The notes below the pieces were generated by a model. The model did no database searches. It was not told where the DNA came from and was given only the letters and a program-made list of their open reading frames with translations. Source: Nocardioidaceae bacterium (GTDB taxonomy: Bacteria > Actinomycetota > Actinomycetes > Propionibacteriales > Nocardioidaceae). From it: a stretch of DNA of 64,000 bases. The stretch lies in assembly GCA_030655315.1 (NCBI GenBank), contig JAURVT010000032.1:61359-125358 (forward strand), given 5' to 3'. Position numbers and translations under genes: made by a program. Of the stretch, positions 63,109 to 64,000 are shown in pieces. Each line of letters opens with the position of its first letter. Within the stretch, counting starts at the first letter, position 1.

Positions 63109-63507
63109 CTTGTTCGCGCCCCTGCGGTCGGGCGTCCGGGTCCTCGTCGTGGTCCGGCTCACGGCCTTGGCGCGTGCGGGCGCGGCCGTGCGGGCGGCCG
63201 GCCTCCGGGCGGGCGTGCGGGTCGGGCGACGCGCCGGCCGCAGCCCACCCCCGAGGTGGAAGCCGACCCCGAGCGCCAGGAGAACCAGTCCCACCGCCAG
63301 GGTGCGCTCGCCGGTGACCTGCGCCGCCGTCTGGACGACCAGCGTGGCGGCGACGTCGGGCAGCTGGGTGGGCTCGTTCAGCATCACCGCGGCCTGGCCG
63401 ACGAGCGTCGCGATCGCGCCGCACAGCAGCACGACGGCGGACGCGAGGCGCGCCGGACGTCCACCGGACCGGGGGGCCGGACGCCGGGGGGAAGAGGATC
63501 GAGCCAC
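63106..63507 (-). CDS. Small membrane protein of unknown function
   Basis: 133 residues. Two hydrophobic helices (~20-43 and ~66-88) and a long basic Arg/Thr/Ala/Pro-rich C-terminal tail (~92-133). TAGTCT lies 7 nt before GTG 63507. It ends 10 bp before the EEP gene, which has its own -10 inside the overlap zone. No family recognised. Confidence 0.65.
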   Translation of the reverse strand: MARSSSPRRPAPRSGGRPARLASAVVLLCGAIATLVGQAAVMLNEPTQLPDVAATLVVQTAAQVTGERTLAVGLVLLALGVGFHLGGGLRPARRPTRTPARRPAARTAAPARAKAVSRTTTRTRTPDRRGANK

Positions 63508-63514
63508 GCGACGA

Positions 63515-63520
63515 AGACTA
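63515..63520 (-). promoter_or_regulatory. Candidate -10, leaderless small-membrane-protein transcript
   Basis: TAGTCT on the minus strand, 7 nt before GTG 63507. Confidence 0.45.
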
Positions 63521-63595
63521 GGGCGGCGACGACCTTTTCTGCGCCATCTGGATGATGAAACTCATCCGTGTCGACCAGATCGCACGGTCTCAAGG

Positions 63596-63614
63596 CAAGG
63601 GCAGGCTCACCTCA
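63596..63614 (+). promoter_or_regulatory. Possible iron box (IdeR/DtxR-like), weak
   Basis: CAAGGGCAGGCTCACCTCA matches the IdeR consensus at 14 of 19 positions, with mismatches in both half-sites. Listed only as a candidate. Confidence 0.25.
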
Positions 63615-63636
63615 TGACGGTCTGCTTTCCCGCCCT

Positions 63637-63658
63637 GTCCACCCGCCGTTCACCGCGA
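63637..63658 (+). promoter_or_regulatory. PHO-box-like direct repeat upstream of the phoX-type gene
   Basis: Two adjacent 11-mers, GTCCACCCGCC and GTTCACCGCGA, resemble the Streptomyces PhoP direct-repeat unit (GTTCACC...). A TAGCGT (63686-63691) 27 nt downstream could be the -10. PhoP activation fits the gene that follows. Confidence 0.45.
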
Positions 63659-63749
63659 GTGCGCCGGCGTCGGAGGCGTCGTCCCTAGCGTCGGGGGCGG
63701 CGCGAGACCCGTCGCCGCCATCGCCCCGTGCCTCGAGGAGACCCCCGAC

Positions 63750-64000
63750 GTGACCCAGCTGCCCACCCGCCGCCGCCTGCTCCCCGTCCTGTCCCAGTCG
63801 TCCCCGGCGGCGCCGTGCTCGTCGGGCCGCGCGGCCCTGACCTGCCGCTACCGCTGCGGCGACGCGTGCGCGCACGACGCGCCCAACACGTCCTCCAACG
63901 ACACCTTCGCGGACGTCATGCAGTCGGCGCTGTCGCGTCGAGGCCTGCTGCGCGCCGGCGCCGTGATCGGCGGCACCGGTGCCGCCGTCGCGCTCGGCGG
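63750..64000 (+). CDS. PhoX-family phosphatase, cut off by the right window edge
   Basis: The first 83 residues are visible. LTCRYRCGDACAHDAPNTSSND and SRRGLLRAGAVIGGTGAAVAL are the conserved N-terminus of actinobacterial PhoX/DUF839 proteins, with a Tat twin-arginine motif (SRRGLLR). The family are Tat-exported, metal-dependent phosphatases or related enzymes. GTG 63750 has GAGGAG 9 nt upstream. The catalytic part lies beyond the window. Confidence 0.85.
   Translation, partial: MTQLPTRRRLLPVLSQSSPAAPCSSGRAALTCRYRCGDACAHDAPNTSSNDTFADVMQSALSRRGLLRAGAVIGGTGAAVALG

Overview
The window is high-GC DNA with the gene density, GTG starts, 4-bp stop/start overlaps and gene order of an actinomycete. 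The order matches the Mycobacterium tuberculosis backbone Rv0985c-Rv0996 (mscL, zinc ribbon protein, folate cyclo-ligase, galU, moeA1/glp, rimJ, glpR) and Rv1002c-Rv1019 (pmt, rsmI, metG, tatD, rpfB, ksgA, ispE, pth, rplY, prs, glmU, TetR). Protein character suggests Nocardioidaceae (Nocardioides/Aeromicrobium-like); that placement is inference.

Layout. 1-17,707 is a surface-polysaccharide and cell-surface locus: a BY-type tyrosine autokinase, O-antigen ligase/polymerase-like protein, methyltransferase, two glycosyltransferases, a Wzx-like flippase, a low-molecular-weight tyrosine phosphatase and the initiating sugar-phosphate transferase. Mixed in are three secreted proteins, one with two LamG and four PKD domains. 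17,927-23,480 holds pth-rplY-prs-glmU, an unusual tRNA-Gln, a PlsC acyltransferase and a TetR regulator. 23,484-26,661 is a TamR-like MarR module (methyltransferase, GNAT, amidase, regulator) with two matching operators. 26,765-37,189 is a minus-strand housekeeping block (ABC-F, ispE, rsmA, rpf, tatD, metG, sulfotransferase, rsmI, aldo/keto reductase), followed by the divergent protein mannosyltransferase.

38,886-46,652 is the most unusual part: six overlapping minus-strand genes encoding two GAF-SpoIIE phosphatases, a STAS protein, an RsbW-like ATPase, a cellulose-synthase-like glycosyltransferase and a GH26-like/OpgC fusion. It looks like a partner-switching circuit dedicated to a polysaccharide machine, with no sigma factor in the operon. 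After a tRNA-Ala come glpR, rimJ, moaB, moaC, glp and galU (47,088-52,300), then a folate cyclo-ligase. Next is a DUF559 nuclease-like gene bracketed by two copies of one long palindrome. 54,082-64,000 carries two CorC/HlyC-type membrane proteins, an FmdB-type zinc ribbon protein, a SAF-domain protein, mscL, an epimerase, sulfotransferase-like and aldo/keto reductase genes, a HAD phosphatase, an EEP-family hydrolase and the start of a phoX-type phosphatase gene with a PHO-box-like upstream sequence.

Two genome-wide habits show up. Many genes have a TAnnnT hexamer 6-9 nt before the start codon, as expected for leaderless transcripts. Many operon junctions are ATGA or GTGA overlaps, and two appear to be CTGA. 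No insertion sequence, prophage or CRISPR array was seen.
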